A stretch of 64,000 nucleotides of DNA from contig NZ_JAHYSR010000011.1 of assembly GCF_019431455.1 (NCBI RefSeq), forward strand, positions 41,620 to 105,619. Direction: 5' to 3'. The DNA is from Paracoccus bogoriensis (GTDB lineage Bacteria > Pseudomonadota > Alphaproteobacteria > Rhodobacterales > Rhodobacteraceae). Under the pieces are notes generated by a model. The model did not search any database. It saw only the letters and a list, made by a program, of their open reading frames with translations, and was not told where the DNA came from. Position numbers and translations under genes: made by a program. Below, piece after piece: positions 1-13,104 of the stretch (positions are counted from its first letter, which is position 1; each line of letters starts with the position of its first letter).

Positions 1-2
1 TG

Positions 3-1040
3 CTGCTGTGGATCTCGTTCGAGACCGCGGATCTGGCACAGATCTCGGCTCTGGCGGCGACGGGTCTGGACCTGTCTGCGCGGATCGCGGTCGGGCTGTT
101 GGTGCTGGCCGCGCTGCTGAAGACGGCGGCCTTCCCGCTCCATGGCTGGCTGACCGAGGTGATGGAGGCGCCGACCCCCGTTTCGGCACTGCTTCACGCA
201 GGCATCATCAATGCTGGCGGCGTGCTGCTGATCCGGCTGGCCGATCTGGTCCAGGCCAGCCCCGGTGCGATGGCCGCGCTGGTCATGGCGGGCGGGATCA
301 CCGCGCTTTTCGGTGCGGTGGTGATGCTGACGCAAAGCGCGGTCAAGACGGCGCTGGCCTGGTCCACCGTCGCGCAGATGGGCTTCATGCTGCTGCAATG
401 CGGGCTGGGTCTCTGGCCGCTGGCGCTGCTGCATATCGTGGCGCATTCGCTTTACAAGGCACATGCCTTCCTGTCCTCGGGCGGGGCGGTCCGGGCGGTC
501 GCGGCGGCGCGAAAGCCGGGGCCGGTCGCTGTGCCGGGCCTGCGCGCGGTCGGCCGTTCCTTCATGGCGGCGCTGGTCCTTTACGCGGCGATGGCCTGGG
601 TCTTTGCGGCGCTCGGCGCGCCCAAGAACCCGCAGGCGTTGGCTCTGGGTGCGATGCTGATCTTCGGTGTGGCCTATCTGGTCGCCCAGGGTCTGGCCGA
701 CAGCGCGCCCGCAGCGCTGACCCGGCGCATGGTGACGGCCTCGGGCGCGGCGGCGCTGGCCTATTTCGGCTTTCACGCGTTGGCCTCGCTGGCCTGGGGC
801 GCACATCTGCCTGCGACCCCGCAGGCCGGCGCGCTGGAATGGGCGCTGATCGTGCTGGCGGTCCTGTCCTTCGGCCTGGTGGCCTTTGCGCAGGCGCTGT
901 TCCCGCTCTGGGCGCATCATCCGGCGGCGGCGGGCCTGCGCGTCCACCTGGCCAACGGGCTTTATCTGAACGCGATCCTTGACCGGCTGATCGGCGGCTT
1001 CCGCCGGTCCGACGCCACCCAAGCCACAGGAGAGGCATGA
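3..1040 (+). CDS. dabB: DabB proton-conducting membrane subunit, 5'-truncated by window edge
   Basis: C-terminal 345 residues of a NuoL/MrpA-like integral membrane protein; the frame is open from base 3, so the start lies outside the window. The stretch LKTAAFPLHGWL followed by EAPTPVSALLHAG is the conserved channel segment of the proton-translocating family (PF00361), with the membrane-buried lysine and histidine visible. About eight hydrophobic segments remain. It overlaps dabA by 4 nt (ATGA). Next to dabA this identifies the membrane half of the DabAB inorganic carbon pump, in which cation flux is thought to drive CO2 hydration or uptake. Without dabA beside it, this would be called a generic NADH dehydrogenase subunit 5-like protein. 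Confidence 0.85.
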   Translation: MLWISFETADLAQISALAATGLDLSARIAVGLLVLAALLKTAAFPLHGWLTEVMEAPTPVSALLHAGIINAGGVLLIRLADLVQASPGAMAALVMAGGITALFGAVVMLTQSAVKTALAWSTVAQMGFMLLQCGLGLWPLALLHIVAHSLYKAHAFLSSGGAVRAVAAARKPGPVAVPGLRAVGRSFMAALVLYAAMAWVFAALGAPKNPQALALGAMLIFGVAYLVAQGLADSAPAALTRRMVTASGAAALAYFGFHALASLAWGAHLPATPQAGALEWALIVLAVLSFGLVAFAQALFPLWAHHPAAAGLRVHLANGLYLNAILDRLIGGFRRSDATQATGEA

Positions 1041-3400
1041 TGTTCCTCAAACCCATCGAGATCGCGCCCCGGCGCAGCATCGAGCTTCTGGCCGCTGCCG
1101 AGGCCGCAGCCCGCGCCATCCCCCCGGCCTTTCCGCTGGATGCCACCGTCGCCGTGAACCCGATGCTGGGCCAGACCGGCGAGGATCTGGCCACCGCCGC
1201 CGCCAGGCTGGCGCGAGTCTCGGGCGCGCGGATCATCCCGGATCGGGCAGGCCATGCGGCTGCCATTGCCGCAGGCGCGATTACCGACACCGATCTGGAA
1301 CAGGCGCTTGAGGCATCCGGCTCGCCGCTGAAACCGCCCAGCCTTCAGGCGCTGAAGGTGGCGATGTCGCGCCCCGTGCGGCCCGTCCGCGCATTGCCCA
1401 GCCTGGCGGAACTGGCGGCTGAGGCGGACGGCACCGACTGGCCCATGGTGATCGCGCGCAGCATCGGTCTGTGGGCTGCGGGGCATTTCGACCGGGGGCA
1501 GGCGCTCTGGACGCCCGCTCCGGGGCGGGGGGTGCTGGCGGGCTGGCGGGAATGGGCCAGCCATGACCTGACTCCGGAAATTGCGGGCCTTTCCGGGTTC
1601 TGTGCACATGTCGCGGCCAGCCCCGACACGGCAGAACGCGCCATCCTGCGGGCCTGCGATGCGCTTGGCCTGACCGAGGCCGCCGCGCCGACCTGCTTTC
1701 ATTCGCTGCTGATCCAACTTGGCGGTTGGTCGCAGCACGCGCGCTGGCTGCTTTGGCAGGCCGAGATGCAGGGCGGCACCGATGCGGCGCTGACCGACCT
1801 GCTGGCGATCCGCCTGATCTGGGACGAGGCGCTTCTGGCCCGCGACCCGGCCTTGGCCGCGTCCTGGGCCGAGGTGGTCGCCGCGCATGAGGCGCCCGTC
1901 GCCCCTGATGCCGACACCGTGCTGGATGCGATCCTGCAGGAGGCCGCCGAACGCGCCCATCAGCGCAGGCTGGCCGCATTGCTCAGCGGCCCGCGCCCCG
2001 CGCCTGCCCGGCCAGCCATGCAGGCGGCGTTCTGTATCGACGTGCGGTCCGAGGTGTTCCGCCGCGCGCTCGAGGCACAGGATCCCGGAATCCAGACCCT
2101 TGGCTTTGCGGGCTTCTTTGGCCTGCCTGTGGCGCACCTGCCGCATGGCAGCGACTGCGCCGAACCCCATCTGCCGGTGCTGCTGAACCCGACGATGACC
2201 GCGACCAGTCACGCTGCCCCGTTGACGGAACAGCGCATCAGGATCAGAGCGCGGGCAGAGCGGGCCTGGGGGCGGTTCCGCCAGGCGGCCGTATCGTCCT
2301 TTGCCTTTGTCGAGGCGGCAGGCCCGGCTTATGGGCTGAAATTGCTGAACGCGGCGCTTGGCCGGGCTGGTGCACATCCGGAGCACGGTCCCGCGCCGCG
2401 TCTGGACCCCGGCCTTGATCCTGCCACCAAAGCCGATACCGCCGCGGCCGTTCTGCGCGCCATGAGCCTGACGCGCGGTCATGCGCGGTTGATCCTGCTG
2501 CTGGGTCACGGCGCTCATGTGACGAACAATCCGCATGAAAGCGGGTATCACTGCGGCGCGTGCGGGGGACAGACCGGCGCGGTCTCGGCTCGGCTTCTGG
2601 CGGGGCTGTTGAACGATCCCGAAACGCGGGCGGGCCTGTCTGCGCAGGGGATCGAGCTGCCCTCGGACACGCTGTTCGTGGCGGGATTGCATGACACGAC
2701 CACCGATCGGATCATGCTGTTCGACGAGTCTCTGCCGCTGTCCCATCGCGCCGAACTGATGCAGGCGCGCGCCTGGCTTGACCGCGCGACGGGTCTGGCT
2801 CGGGCCGAGCGCGCCGCGCGGCTGCCCGGCGCCAGCGTAGATACCATCGCCGACCGCGCCCATGACTGGGCCGAGATCCGGCCGGAATGGGGCCTTGCAG
2901 GCTGCGCCGCCTTCATTGCTGCGCCGCGCGAGGCGACAGCGGGCCGCGACCTTTCGGGCCGGGCTTTCCTGCACTCCTATGACTGGCGGCAGGACGAAGG
3001 CTTCCGGACACTGGAACTGATCCTGACCGCGCCTGTCATCGTGGCCAGTTGGATCAGCCTGCAATATTACGGATCGGCGGTCGCGCCCGAAATCTTTGGC
3101 GGTGGCAACAAGCTGATCCACAACGTCGTGGGCGGTATCGGCGTGGTGCAGGGCAATGGCGGGATATTGCGTCCGGGGCTGCCCTGGCAGGCGATCCATG
3201 ACGGCGAGACGCTGGCGCATGAACCTCTACGGCTCAGCGTGCTGATCGAGGCCCCGCAGGATGCCATTTCGCAAATCGTGGCCCGCCATGAGGGGTTGCG
3301 CGCCCTGTTCGACAATGGCTGGCTGCATCTGCTCTCGCTCAAGGATGGGCGTGTGACCGGTCATTACGCGCCCGGTGGGCACTGGATCGCCCATCCCTGA
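1037..3400 (+). CDS. dabA: DabA, zinc-containing subunit of DabAB inorganic carbon transporter (DUF2309/UPF0753)
   Basis: 787 residues, full length for the DUF2309 family. DabA is a cytoplasmic, beta-carbonic-anhydrase-like subunit held on the membrane by DabB. The proposed zinc site is visible: C333 and D335 in FCIDVRSE, H491 in LGHGAHVTNN, and C506 in YHCGACGG. The 15-residue H-to-C spacing equals that of the characterised Halothiobacillus protein (from memory: C351, D353, H524, C539). The start is an ATGATG overlapping the dabB stop, so the two are translationally coupled. No known carboxysome or RuBisCO gene is in view. The role in supplying bicarbonate or CO2 is inferred from the family. 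Confidence 0.9.
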   Translation: MMFLKPIEIAPRRSIELLAAAEAAARAIPPAFPLDATVAVNPMLGQTGEDLATAAARLARVSGARIIPDRAGHAAAIAAGAITDTDLEQALEASGSPLKPPSLQALKVAMSRPVRPVRALPSLAELAAEADGTDWPMVIARSIGLWAAGHFDRGQALWTPAPGRGVLAGWREWASHDLTPEIAGLSGFCAHVAASPDTAERAILRACDALGLTEAAAPTCFHSLLIQLGGWSQHARWLLWQAEMQGGTDAALTDLLAIRLIWDEALLARDPALAASWAEVVAAHEAPVAPDADTVLDAILQEAAERAHQRRLAALLSGPRPAPARPAMQAAFCIDVRSEVFRRALEAQDPGIQTLGFAGFFGLPVAHLPHGSDCAEPHLPVLLNPTMTATSHAAPLTEQRIRIRARAERAWGRFRQAAVSSFAFVEAAGPAYGLKLLNAALGRAGAHPEHGPAPRLDPGLDPATKADTAAAVLRAMSLTRGHARLILLLGHGAHVTNNPHESGYHCGACGGQTGAVSARLLAGLLNDPETRAGLSAQGIELPSDTLFVAGLHDTTTDRIMLFDESLPLSHRAELMQARAWLDRATGLARAERAARLPGASVDTIADRAHDWAEIRPEWGLAGCAAFIAAPREATAGRDLSGRAFLHSYDWRQDEGFRTLELILTAPVIVASWISLQYYGSAVAPEIFGGGNKLIHNVVGGIGVVQGNGGILRPGLPWQAIHDGETLAHEPLRLSVLIEAPQDAISQIVARHEGLRALFDNGWLHLLSLKDGRVTGHYAPGGHWIAHP

Positions 3401-3588
3401 ACGGGATTCAGCGGGACTGGGGCGATTGATCTCCGGCCCCGCAGGCTTGCCTGCAGCGGGTCAGAGCGCCTGTCCCATTCTGTGCTCCGCGTGCTGCAAC
3501 ATGCAGCCGGACATTCCGGAACAGAGCCCACCACGCTTTGTTCAGACAGGCTGTGCCGCCTGGCCCGAGCCGTTGCCGCGACAGAAGC

Positions 3589-3623
3589 GGCCGCCCGGAC
3601 CAGAGCATGGTCATCCGGGCGGC
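3589..3623 (-). terminator. Terminator-like hairpin downstream of clpA
   Basis: Perfect 11-bp inverted repeat, ggccgcccgga / tccgggcggcc, with a 13-nt loop. It lies 17 nt beyond the clpA stop. The flank on the clpA-distal side is only weakly T-rich, so it may act as an RNA 3' end stabiliser rather than a strong intrinsic terminator. Confidence 0.55.
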
Positions 3624-3639
3624 CCGTCCTGCCCCGAAC

Positions 3640-5958
3640 TTACTCGGCGGTCAGAAGCGGCGTCCTGGTCTTGCCGAGGCGTGGCGTCTCGGGGCCGGTG
3701 ATGTCAAAGGCCGGCTTGTCGTCTTCGATCTTGACGCGCACCATGCCGCCCTTGGTCAGACGGCCGAACAGCAGTTCTTCCGCCAGAGGCTTCTTGATGT
3801 GCTCCTGGATGACGCGGCCAAGCGGGCGGGCGCCCATCCGGTCGTCGTAACCCTTTTCGGCCAGCCAGTCGGCGGCTTCGGGGGTCAGCTCGATATGGAC
3901 GTTGCGGTCCATCAGCTGGGCTTCCAGTTGCAGCACGAACTTCTCGACAACGTGGACAACCACCTCGCGCGACAGAGGCGCGAAGCTGATGATCGCGTCC
4001 AGACGGTTGCGGAACTCGGGCGTGAAGGTGCGTTCGATCGCGGCCGTATCCTCGCCTTCGCGCCGGTCGCGGCCAAAGCCGATGGCGGCCTTGGCGGCAT
4101 CCGCAGCGCCCGCATTCGAGGTCATGATCAGGATGACATTACGGAAATCGACCTGCCGCCCGTTATGGTCGGTCAGACGGCCCGCATCCATGATCTGCAG
4201 CAGGATGTTGTAAACATCCGGGTGTGCCTTTTCGATCTCGTCCAGCAACAGCACGCAATGGGGGTGCTGGTCCACACCGTCGGTCAAGAGCCCGCCCTGG
4301 TCGAAGCCCACATAGCCCGGAGGCGCGCCGATCAGCCGGCTGACGGCGTGCTTTTCCATGTATTCCGACATGTCGAAACGCAGCAATTCCACCCCCAGGG
4401 TCGAGGCAAGCTGCTTGGCCACCTCGGTCTTGCCCACGCCGGTCGGCCCGGCAAAGAGGTAGTTGCCGATGGGCTTTTCCGGCTCGCGCAGGCCGGCGCG
4501 CGCCAGCTTGATCGCCGAGGACAAAGCCTCGATCGCCTTGTCCTGCCCGAAGACCACACGTTTCAGCGTGCCCTCCAGATCGCGCAGGACTTCAGCGTCG
4601 TTCTTGCTGACATTCTTGGGCGGGATGCGGGCGATCTTGGCCACGACGGCCTCGATCTCCTTGGGGCTGATCGTCTTGCGCCGCTTGCTTTCCGCGACCA
4701 GATGCTGCGCGGCCCCCGCCTCGTCGATCACGTCGATGGCGCTGTCGGGCAGCTTGCGGTCGTTGATGTAGCGCGAGGCCAGTTCCACCGCCGACTTGAT
4801 CGCCTCGTTGGTGTAGCGCAGGTCGTGGTGCTTCTCGAAATGCGGCTTGAGGCCCATCAGGATCTTGATCGTGTCCGGGACCGAGGGCTCGTTCACGTCG
4901 ATCTTCTGGAACCGGCGGCTCAGCGCGCGGTCCTTCTCGAAATGCTGGCGGTATTCCTTGTAGGTGGTCGAGCCCATGCAGCGCAGCTTGCCGCCGGCCA
5001 GCGCGGGCTTGAGCAGGTTCGAGGCGTCCATCGCCCCGCCCGAGGTCGCCCCCGCACCGATGACGGTGTGGATCTCGTCGATGAAGAGGATCGCGTCGGG
5101 ATGGGCCTCAAGCTCCTTGACGACGGCCTTCAGCCGCTCTTCGAAATCGCCGCGATAGCGCGTGCCGGCCAGCAGCGCGCCCATGTCGAGCGAGAAGATG
5201 GTGGCGCCCGCCAGCACGTCCGGCGTCTCGCCGCGCGTGATCTTCAGCGCCAGCCCCTCGGCGATGGCCGTCTTGCCCACGCCTGGATCGCCGACCAGCA
5301 GCGGGTTGTTCTTGCGGCGGCGGCACAGCACCTGGATGGCGCGCTCGATCTCGGCTTCGCGTCCGATCAGCGGATCCACGTCCCCCTTGCGCGACTTGGC
5401 GTTCAGATCGACGCAATACTTGCCAAGCGCGGTCTCGTCCTTGGTTTCGGGCGCGGCTTCGGCCTTCTGCTCGGGCTCTTCGGCGCCGATGACCTTGCGC
5501 GGTTCGTTGAAGGACGGGTTCTTGGCCACGCCATGCGCGATGAAGTTCACCGCGTCGTAGCGCGTCATGTCCATTTCCTGCAGGAAATAGGCCGCGTTCG
5601 ATTCACGTTCCGCAAAGATCGCGACCAGAACGTTGGCACCCGTGACCTCTTGCCGTCCCGAACTTTGAACATGGATCGCGGCGCGCTGGATCACCCGCTG
5701 GAAGGCCGCAGTCGGCACCGCCTCGGAACCCTCGACATCGGTGATCAGCGTGGACAGATCCTCTTCGATGAAATCGACCAGCGTGCTTCGCAGCTCGTCC
5801 AGATCGACATTGCAGGCCCGCATCACCTTGACGGCGTCCGGTTCCTCTGTCAGCGCCAGCAGCAGGTGTTCCAGCGTCGCCAGTTCGTGGCGATGCTCGT
5901 TTGCCAGTGCAAGAGCCTGGTGAATGGCCTGTTCCAGGGTGGTCGAGAAACTTGGCAC
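3640..5958 (-). CDS. clpA: ATP-dependent Clp protease ATP-binding subunit ClpA
   Basis: 772 residues, normal for ClpA. It unfolds substrates, including N-degron proteins delivered by ClpS, and feeds them to ClpP. An N-terminal double Clp-N repeat (about residues 1-145) is followed by AAA+ module 1 with Walker A GDPGVGKT at 223-230 and Walker B LFIDEIHT, then AAA+ module 2 with Walker A GPTGVGKT near residue 500 and [13 protein letters not shown]. The start is GTG at 5958, preceded by a good ribosome site (caggag). clpS, often next to clpA, is not found in the 200 bp upstream or anywhere in the window. No ClpB-type middle coiled coil is seen, which supports ClpA over ClpB. Confidence 0.96.
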   Translation of the reverse strand: MPSFSTTLEQAIHQALALANEHRHELATLEHLLLALTEEPDAVKVMRACNVDLDELRSTLVDFIEEDLSTLITDVEGSEAVPTAAFQRVIQRAAIHVQSSGRQEVTGANVLVAIFAERESNAAYFLQEMDMTRYDAVNFIAHGVAKNPSFNEPRKVIGAEEPEQKAEAAPETKDETALGKYCVDLNAKSRKGDVDPLIGREAEIERAIQVLCRRRKNNPLLVGDPGVGKTAIAEGLALKITRGETPDVLAGATIFSLDMGALLAGTRYRGDFEERLKAVVKELEAHPDAILFIDEIHTVIGAGATSGGAMDASNLLKPALAGGKLRCMGSTTYKEYRQHFEKDRALSRRFQKIDVNEPSVPDTIKILMGLKPHFEKHHDLRYTNEAIKSAVELASRYINDRKLPDSAIDVIDEAGAAQHLVAESKRRKTISPKEIEAVVAKIARIPPKNVSKNDAEVLRDLEGTLKRVVFGQDKAIEALSSAIKLARAGLREPEKPIGNYLFAGPTGVGKTEVAKQLASTLGVELLRFDMSEYMEKHAVSRLIGAPPGYVGFDQGGLLTDGVDQHPHCVLLLDEIEKAHPDVYNILLQIMDAGRLTDHNGRQVDFRNVILIMTSNAGAADAAKAAIGFGRDRREGEDTAAIERTFTPEFRNRLDAIISFAPLSREVVVHVVEKFVLQLEAQLMDRNVHIELTPEAADWLAEKGYDDRMGARPLGRVIQEHIKKPLAEELLFGRLTKGGMVRVKIEDDKPAFDITGPETPRLGKTRTPLLTAE

Positions 5959-6155
5959 GGGTCGTCTCCTGTCAGTCGGCTGGCGGTATGGGCCGCGTCT
6001 TGCCCACCTGCCCAGACTGTCACGATGTCATTAAGATTTGGTGGATTTCGACCGGCATCAAGAGGCAATTCGTCCCATGCCGCCGTTTTTCCCAGCGATG
6101 AGGCAGATGTGATGCGGCAGGCATCGTTTCAAGGGCAGGGCCCGCATCGTGATGG

Positions 6156-6902
6156 TCAGAACGCATCCTTCATGCGCCTCAGCCGGGCGAAGACCGCCGC
6201 GTCATCCGCGCCCTCCATCCCCAGCCCCTCGCGCAGCGCAGCGACGCGCAGGAAGGGGTTCGTCGCCCGCTCCAGAGCCAGCGTCGCCGGCGCGCAGGGG
6301 CTTGCCGCCTCGGCGATGGCCCGCATCCGCTCGCGCAGCGCCGCATTGTCGGGATCGACCGTCAGCGCGAAGGCAGCATTGCCGCTGCAATAATCGTGCC
6401 CGGAACAGATCAGCGTCTCGCCTGGCAGGGCGTTCAGCCGCGACAGGCTGGCCCACATCATTGCCGCATCCCCCTCGAACAGGCGCCCGCAGCCCATCGC
6501 CATCAGGCTGTCGGCGGTGAAAGCCAGCGCGCTTTGCGGGAAGTGAAAGGCCAGATGGCCGATCGTGTGGCCCGACACGTCCAGGATCTCGACCGGGTCG
6601 CCCAGAATCTCCAGCGGCTCGCCGGGCACGACGCTCACATCCAGCGGCGGCAGGCGATGGGCGTCCGCCGCCGCCCCGATCACCCGCGCCCCGGTGGCCG
6701 CGACCAGTTCGGGCACCGCCTGGATGTGGTCGTCGTGGTGATGGGTCAGAAGGATCGCGTCCAGCCCCCAGCCGCGCACCGACAATTCGGTCAGGACCGG
6801 CTGCGCCTCGGGGGCGTCGATCAGCACGGTCCCGGCCTCGGAATGCAGCAGATAGGCGTAATTGTCGCGCAGGCAGCGCAGCGTGACCAGCTCCAGCGGC
6901 AT
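6156..6902 (-). CDS. gloB: Hydroxyacylglutathione hydrolase (glyoxalase II)
   Basis: 248 residues from ATG 6902, which has a strong ribosome site (aaggagagg). A longer in-frame extension exists but lacks family similarity. It hydrolyses S-lactoylglutathione to lactate and glutathione in methylglyoxal detoxification. The metallo-beta-lactamase dinuclear metal motif THHHDDH lies at residues 53-59; later ligands appear in SGHTIGHLAFH, the FTADSLM stretch and SGHDYC. The C-terminal all-helical HAGH domain carries NPFLR. It is divergent from the methyltransferase-like gene (56 bp between starts) and 197 bp upstream of clpA, probably separately transcribed. Confidence 0.94.
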   Translation of the reverse strand: MPLELVTLRCLRDNYAYLLHSEAGTVLIDAPEAQPVLTELSVRGWGLDAILLTHHHDDHIQAVPELVAATGARVIGAAADAHRLPPLDVSVVPGEPLEILGDPVEILDVSGHTIGHLAFHFPQSALAFTADSLMAMGCGRLFEGDAAMMWASLSRLNALPGETLICSGHDYCSGNAAFALTVDPDNAALRERMRAIAEAASPCAPATLALERATNPFLRVAALREGLGMEGADDAAVFARLRRMKDAF

Positions 6903-6958
6903 TGGCAAAGCCCTCTCCTTGTGATCCTTTAGCGTGACAAATGCCGGGCCGGGGCGCA

Positions 6959-7786
6959 ATGCATCACGACATCGACCAGTTGAGACGCTTTTATTACCAG
7001 CGCGCCCTGGGCCGGGTGGTGCAGCGCATCCTGCGCGACCGGCTGACCGAGCGTTGGCCCCCCGCCACAACGACCGGCATGAATGTCGCGGGCTACGGGT
7101 TTGCCGCGCCGCTTCTGCGGCCTTATCTGGCCCATGCGCGGCGCGTCATGGCGCTGATGCCCGGTCAGCAGGGGGTCATGGCCTGGCCCGCCGGCCTGCC
7201 CAACCACTCCGTCCTTTGCGACGAGACCGCCTGGCCGGTGGAGACGGGCAGCATCGACCGCCTCATGATGCTGCACGGGATCGAGGGCAGCGAACATCCC
7301 CGCCAGCTTCTGGCCGAGGCCTGGCGCTGCCTGGGGCCGGGGGGGCGCGTGATGGTGATGGTGCCGAACCGGGCAGGGCTGTGGGCCGCGTCCGAACGCA
7401 CGCCCTTCGGGTCGGGGCGGTCCTACACGGCCGGCCAGATCGAGACCCAGATGCGCCATGCAGGCTTTCAGCCGGAATGGCACGGCTCGGCGGTCTATAT
7501 ACCGCCCTCGGACCGGCGCTTCTGGCTGCGCAGCGCGCAGTTCTGGGAACGCACCGGCCTGCGCATCAGTCGCGTGCTGATCGCCGGAGTGGTGTTGGTG
7601 GAGCTGGCCAAGCACAGCCGTGCGCCGGTCGGGCCGGGCCTGAAGATCCGGGTGCCGAGCCCGCTTGAGATCCTCGATGGTGTCGCGCGCCCCCAGCCGG
7701 GTCGCGCGGCCCCGGCATCGCGCGGCTCCGCTCTGCGGCGCAGGGCGGTCAGCCCGCCCGAATCCCCGCCAGACGCGGCGGGCTGA
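6959..7786 (+). CDS. SAM-dependent methyltransferase-like protein
   Basis: 275 residues from ATG 6959; an in-frame start at 6941 is possible. The middle, with LMMLHGIEGSEHPRQLL then EAWRCLGPGGRVMVMVPN, matches the region around motifs post-I to III of class I methyltransferases acting in Methyltransf_11-like folds. The glycine-rich SAM loop (motif I) is not recognisable: residues near VMALMPGQQGVMAWP occupy its place, so SAM binding may be divergent or lost. The C-terminus is basic and proline-rich. The substrate is unknown. It is divergent from gloB. The call rests on the GPGGRV block and overall size. Confidence 0.7.
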   Translation: MHHDIDQLRRFYYQRALGRVVQRILRDRLTERWPPATTTGMNVAGYGFAAPLLRPYLAHARRVMALMPGQQGVMAWPAGLPNHSVLCDETAWPVETGSIDRLMMLHGIEGSEHPRQLLAEAWRCLGPGGRVMVMVPNRAGLWAASERTPFGSGRSYTAGQIETQMRHAGFQPEWHGSAVYIPPSDRRFWLRSAQFWERTGLRISRVLIAGVVLVELAKHSRAPVGPGLKIRVPSPLEILDGVARPQPGRAAPASRGSALRRRAVSPPESPPDAAG

Positions 7787-8092
7787 GTCGCCGCCGATCC
7801 CCGATCGAAGATGGCAGGTTTCAAGTGGGTGCGACATCCTGCCCCAGGGCGGAACAGGCTTCAAGAGTGGGGTGTTGGCGCTATCATCAATGTCAACGGC
7901 GGTCAGCCGCGACCTTTGTCGCACAGGCTCGCATCTGCGTGTGCATGACGGTTGCCGGGCGGTCAAACTGCTGCTAGAGACGCCGCAGAATTCCGGGCGG
8001 CCCTCCAAAAGCCGCGCGACCGCGACCCGCGCCCCGTGACAGACCGGATTTCGCGTCCGGCCCGCCAGTGGGGTTTGCGCAAACCGTAAAGG
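7787..8092. other. Intergenic region upstream of the F1 ATP synthase operon
   Basis: 306 bp without a convincing gene. It separates the methyltransferase-like gene from atpH and contains a sigma70-type promoter candidate (listed separately). No strong hairpin or tRNA is seen. Confidence 0.6.
7952..7980 (+). promoter_or_regulatory. Candidate sigma70-type promoter of the atp operon
   Basis: ttgccg (-35), a 17-nt spacer, then tagaga (-10), about 113 nt before the atpH start. Four of six -35 bases and three of six -10 bases match consensus, and the spacing is optimal. It is the best promoter-like pair in the interval. No transcript data support it. Confidence 0.4.
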
Positions 8093-8658
8093 ATGACCGT
8101 GGCCAACTCTGTTTCCATGTCCCACAGCATCGCCGGGCGTTACGCGCAGGCCGTTTTCGACATCGCGATGGCCGAGGGGCAGATCGACAGCCTCGCCCGC
8201 GAAACCGAGAGCCTGGCCGCGGCCCTGGCCGAAAGTGACGATCTTCGGGCGCTGATTTCCAGTCCGAAATATTCCCGCGCCGAACAGGCGGCCGCCATCG
8301 GCGCCATTGCCTCGAAGATGGGCCTGTCGCCGGTGATGGCGAACACGCTTCAGCTGATGGCGAAGAACCGCCGCCTGTTCGTGCTGCCGCAACTGACCGA
8401 GCGTCTGGCTGCGCTGATCGCGGATGCGCGCGGCGAAGTCACGGCCGAGGTAACCAGCGCCGTCGCGCTGAGCGACGAGCAGATGGACCGCCTGAAACAG
8501 ACCCTGGCCGAGAAATCCGGCAAGACGGTCAAGCTGAACACGCGCGTCGATGACAGCCTCATCGGCGGCATGATTGTCAGGTTGGGCTCGCAGATGATCG
8601 ACACCTCGGTCCGCTCGAAGCTCGCTTCCCTTCAGAATGTCATGAAAGAGGTCGGATA

Positions 8659-8659
<1 letters not shown>
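8093..8659 (+). CDS. atpH: F1 ATP synthase delta subunit (OSCP)
   Basis: 188 residues as drawn. It forms the peripheral stalk contact at the top of F1. An OSCP-family N-terminal helical bundle ([13 protein letters not shown]) and the C-terminal signature region ([30 protein letters not shown], around residues 145-175) are visible. Two starts compete: ATG 8093 directly abuts the aaagga ribosome site, whereas GTG 8099 sits 6 nt from it and may be the true initiator (186 residues). It is the first gene of atpHAGDC; its stop overlaps the atpA start by one base (TAATG). Confidence 0.95.
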
Positions 8660-10194
<1,535 letters not shown>

Positions 10195-10206
10195 GAGGGG
10201 GAATAG

Positions 10207-11079
10207 ATGCCCAGTCTCAAGGATCTCAAGAACCGGATCGGCAGCGTCAAGAACACGCGCAAGATCACAAAGGCGATGCAGATGGTCGCCGCCGCCAAAT
10301 TGCGCCGCGCGCAAGAGGCGGCGGAAGCCGCGCGGCCCTATGCCGACCGCATGGCGACTGTCATGGCAGGCCTGACCGCGAATGCGGCAGGCCAGGCAGG
10401 CGCGCCGCGCCTGCTGGCCGGGACGGGCAGCGATCAGCGGCACCTTCTGGTGGTCATGACTGCTGAACGCGGCCTTGCCGGCGCCTTCAACAGTTCGATT
10501 GTAAAGCTGGCCCGACAACATGCCGACCGCCTGAGGGCCGAAGGCAAGCAGGTTGCGATCCTGACCGTCGGCAAGAAGGGTCGCGAGCAGCTGAAACGCG
10601 ACTATGGCGATCTCTTCGTGCATCACGTGGACCTGTCCGAGGTCAAGCGCGTGGGCTATGATACGGCACGCAAGATCGCCGACGAGCTGCTTCAGCGTTT
10701 CGAGGCGGGCAGCTTCGACGTGGCGACGATCTTCTACAACCGTTTCGAGACGGTGATCAGCCAGATTCCGACCGCGAAGCAGGTGATCCCCGCCGAGGTG
10801 CCCGCCGATGCGGCGCCCGCCAATGCGCTCTATGAATACGAGCCGGGCGAAGAGGAATTGCTGGCCGAATTGCTGCCGCGCTCGGTCGCGACGCAGATCT
10901 TCGCCGCGCTTCTGGAAAATGCGGCGTCCGAACAGGGCGCGCGGATGAGTGCCATGGACAACGCCACGCGCAATGCGGGCGACATGATCGACAGGCTGAC
11001 GACGCAATACAACCGCTCGCGTCAGGCCGCGATCACCACGGAACTTATCGAAATCATTGCGGGCGCCGAGGCGCTCTGA
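10207..11079 (+). CDS. atpG: F1 ATP synthase gamma subunit
   Basis: 290 residues. The central rotor shaft couples proton flow to rotation within alpha3beta3. The conserved N-terminal helix ([20 protein letters not shown], then [16 protein letters not shown]) and the C-terminal helix ([16 protein letters not shown], then [11 protein letters not shown]) form the coiled-coil axle. A good ribosome site (gaggggg) precedes ATG 10207. It is third in atpHAGDC, 20 bp before atpD. Confidence 0.97.
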   Translation: MPSLKDLKNRIGSVKNTRKITKAMQMVAAAKLRRAQEAAEAARPYADRMATVMAGLTANAAGQAGAPRLLAGTGSDQRHLLVVMTAERGLAGAFNSSIVKLARQHADRLRAEGKQVAILTVGKKGREQLKRDYGDLFVHHVDLSEVKRVGYDTARKIADELLQRFEAGSFDVATIFYNRFETVISQIPTAKQVIPAEVPADAAPANALYEYEPGEEELLAELLPRSVATQIFAALLENAASEQGARMSAMDNATRNAGDMIDRLTTQYNRSRQAAITTELIEIIAGAEAL

Positions 11080-11096
11080 CCGTAAAGCAGAGGTGA

Positions 11097-12524
<1,428 letters not shown>

Positions 12525-12533
12525 GGGGGCATC

Positions 12534-12983
12534 ATGGCCGATACCATGCAGTTCGACCTTGTGTCGCCGGAACGGAGGCTTGCCTCGGTTCCCGTGCGCG
12601 AGGTGCGCCTGCCGGGCAGCAATGGCGATCTGACCGCCATGCCCGGCCATGCGCCTGCGATCGTGACTCTGCGCCCGGGCATGGTCGCGCTGGTCGGCGC
12701 TGACGGTGCCATCAGCGAATTCGCCGTGACCGGCGGCTTTGCCGAGATCAACGCCGACTCGGTCAGTGTGCTGGCCGAACGCGGTCATCCGCGCGCGGAA
12801 CTGACGCAGGCTGTCTTCAACGACATGCTGGCCGAGGCCCGACGCGCGCAGCAAAGCGCCGAATCGCGCCGCGAGCAAGTGGGCGAAGAGGTCGTGACCG
12901 CCGCCGTCAAGCTGGTGGGCGACATGGTCGCCATGGGAACGCATATCGGGCTGGACCCCAATCAGTCCACCGTGCCCGACTGA
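12534..12983 (+). CDS. atpC: F1 ATP synthase epsilon subunit
   Basis: 149 residues. Rotor foot subunit with an N-terminal beta sandwich (MQFDLVSPERRLASVPVREV, LPGSNGDLTAMPGHAP) and a C-terminal helical part that is longer than in some species and can inhibit ATP hydrolysis. It is the last gene of the F1 operon and is followed 43 bp later by a strong terminator. F0 genes are absent here, as expected where alphaproteobacterial F1 and F0 operons are split. Confidence 0.96.
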   Translation: MADTMQFDLVSPERRLASVPVREVRLPGSNGDLTAMPGHAPAIVTLRPGMVALVGADGAISEFAVTGGFAEINADSVSVLAERGHPRAELTQAVFNDMLAEARRAQQSAESRREQVGEEVVTAAVKLVGDMVAMGTHIGLDPNQSTVPD

Positions 12984-13025
12984 TCGCCAAGCCGCCTTTC
13001 GCGCGCCTTTGGGCGTTGCGGCATC

Positions 13026-13057
13026 GGCCCCGGTCCTGCACCGGGGCCTTTTGCTTT
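13026..13057 (+). terminator. Rho-independent terminator of the atp operon
   Basis: Perfect 9-bp stem ggccccggt / accggggcc with a 5-nt loop (cctgc), followed by ttttgcttt. It lies 43 bp after the atpC stop. Stem stability and the T-run make it a convincing intrinsic terminator. Confidence 0.88.
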
Positions 13058-13104
13058 CCCGCCCCCGGTGGTTATCCTGACCCCGTATCCATTCCGGAGT
13101 TGCC

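Noticed and set aside
3538..6393. Very long open frame on the plus strand opposite clpA
   Set aside because: High-GC antisense shadow; ClpA on the other strand has all motifs, and the antisense product has no recognisable domain.
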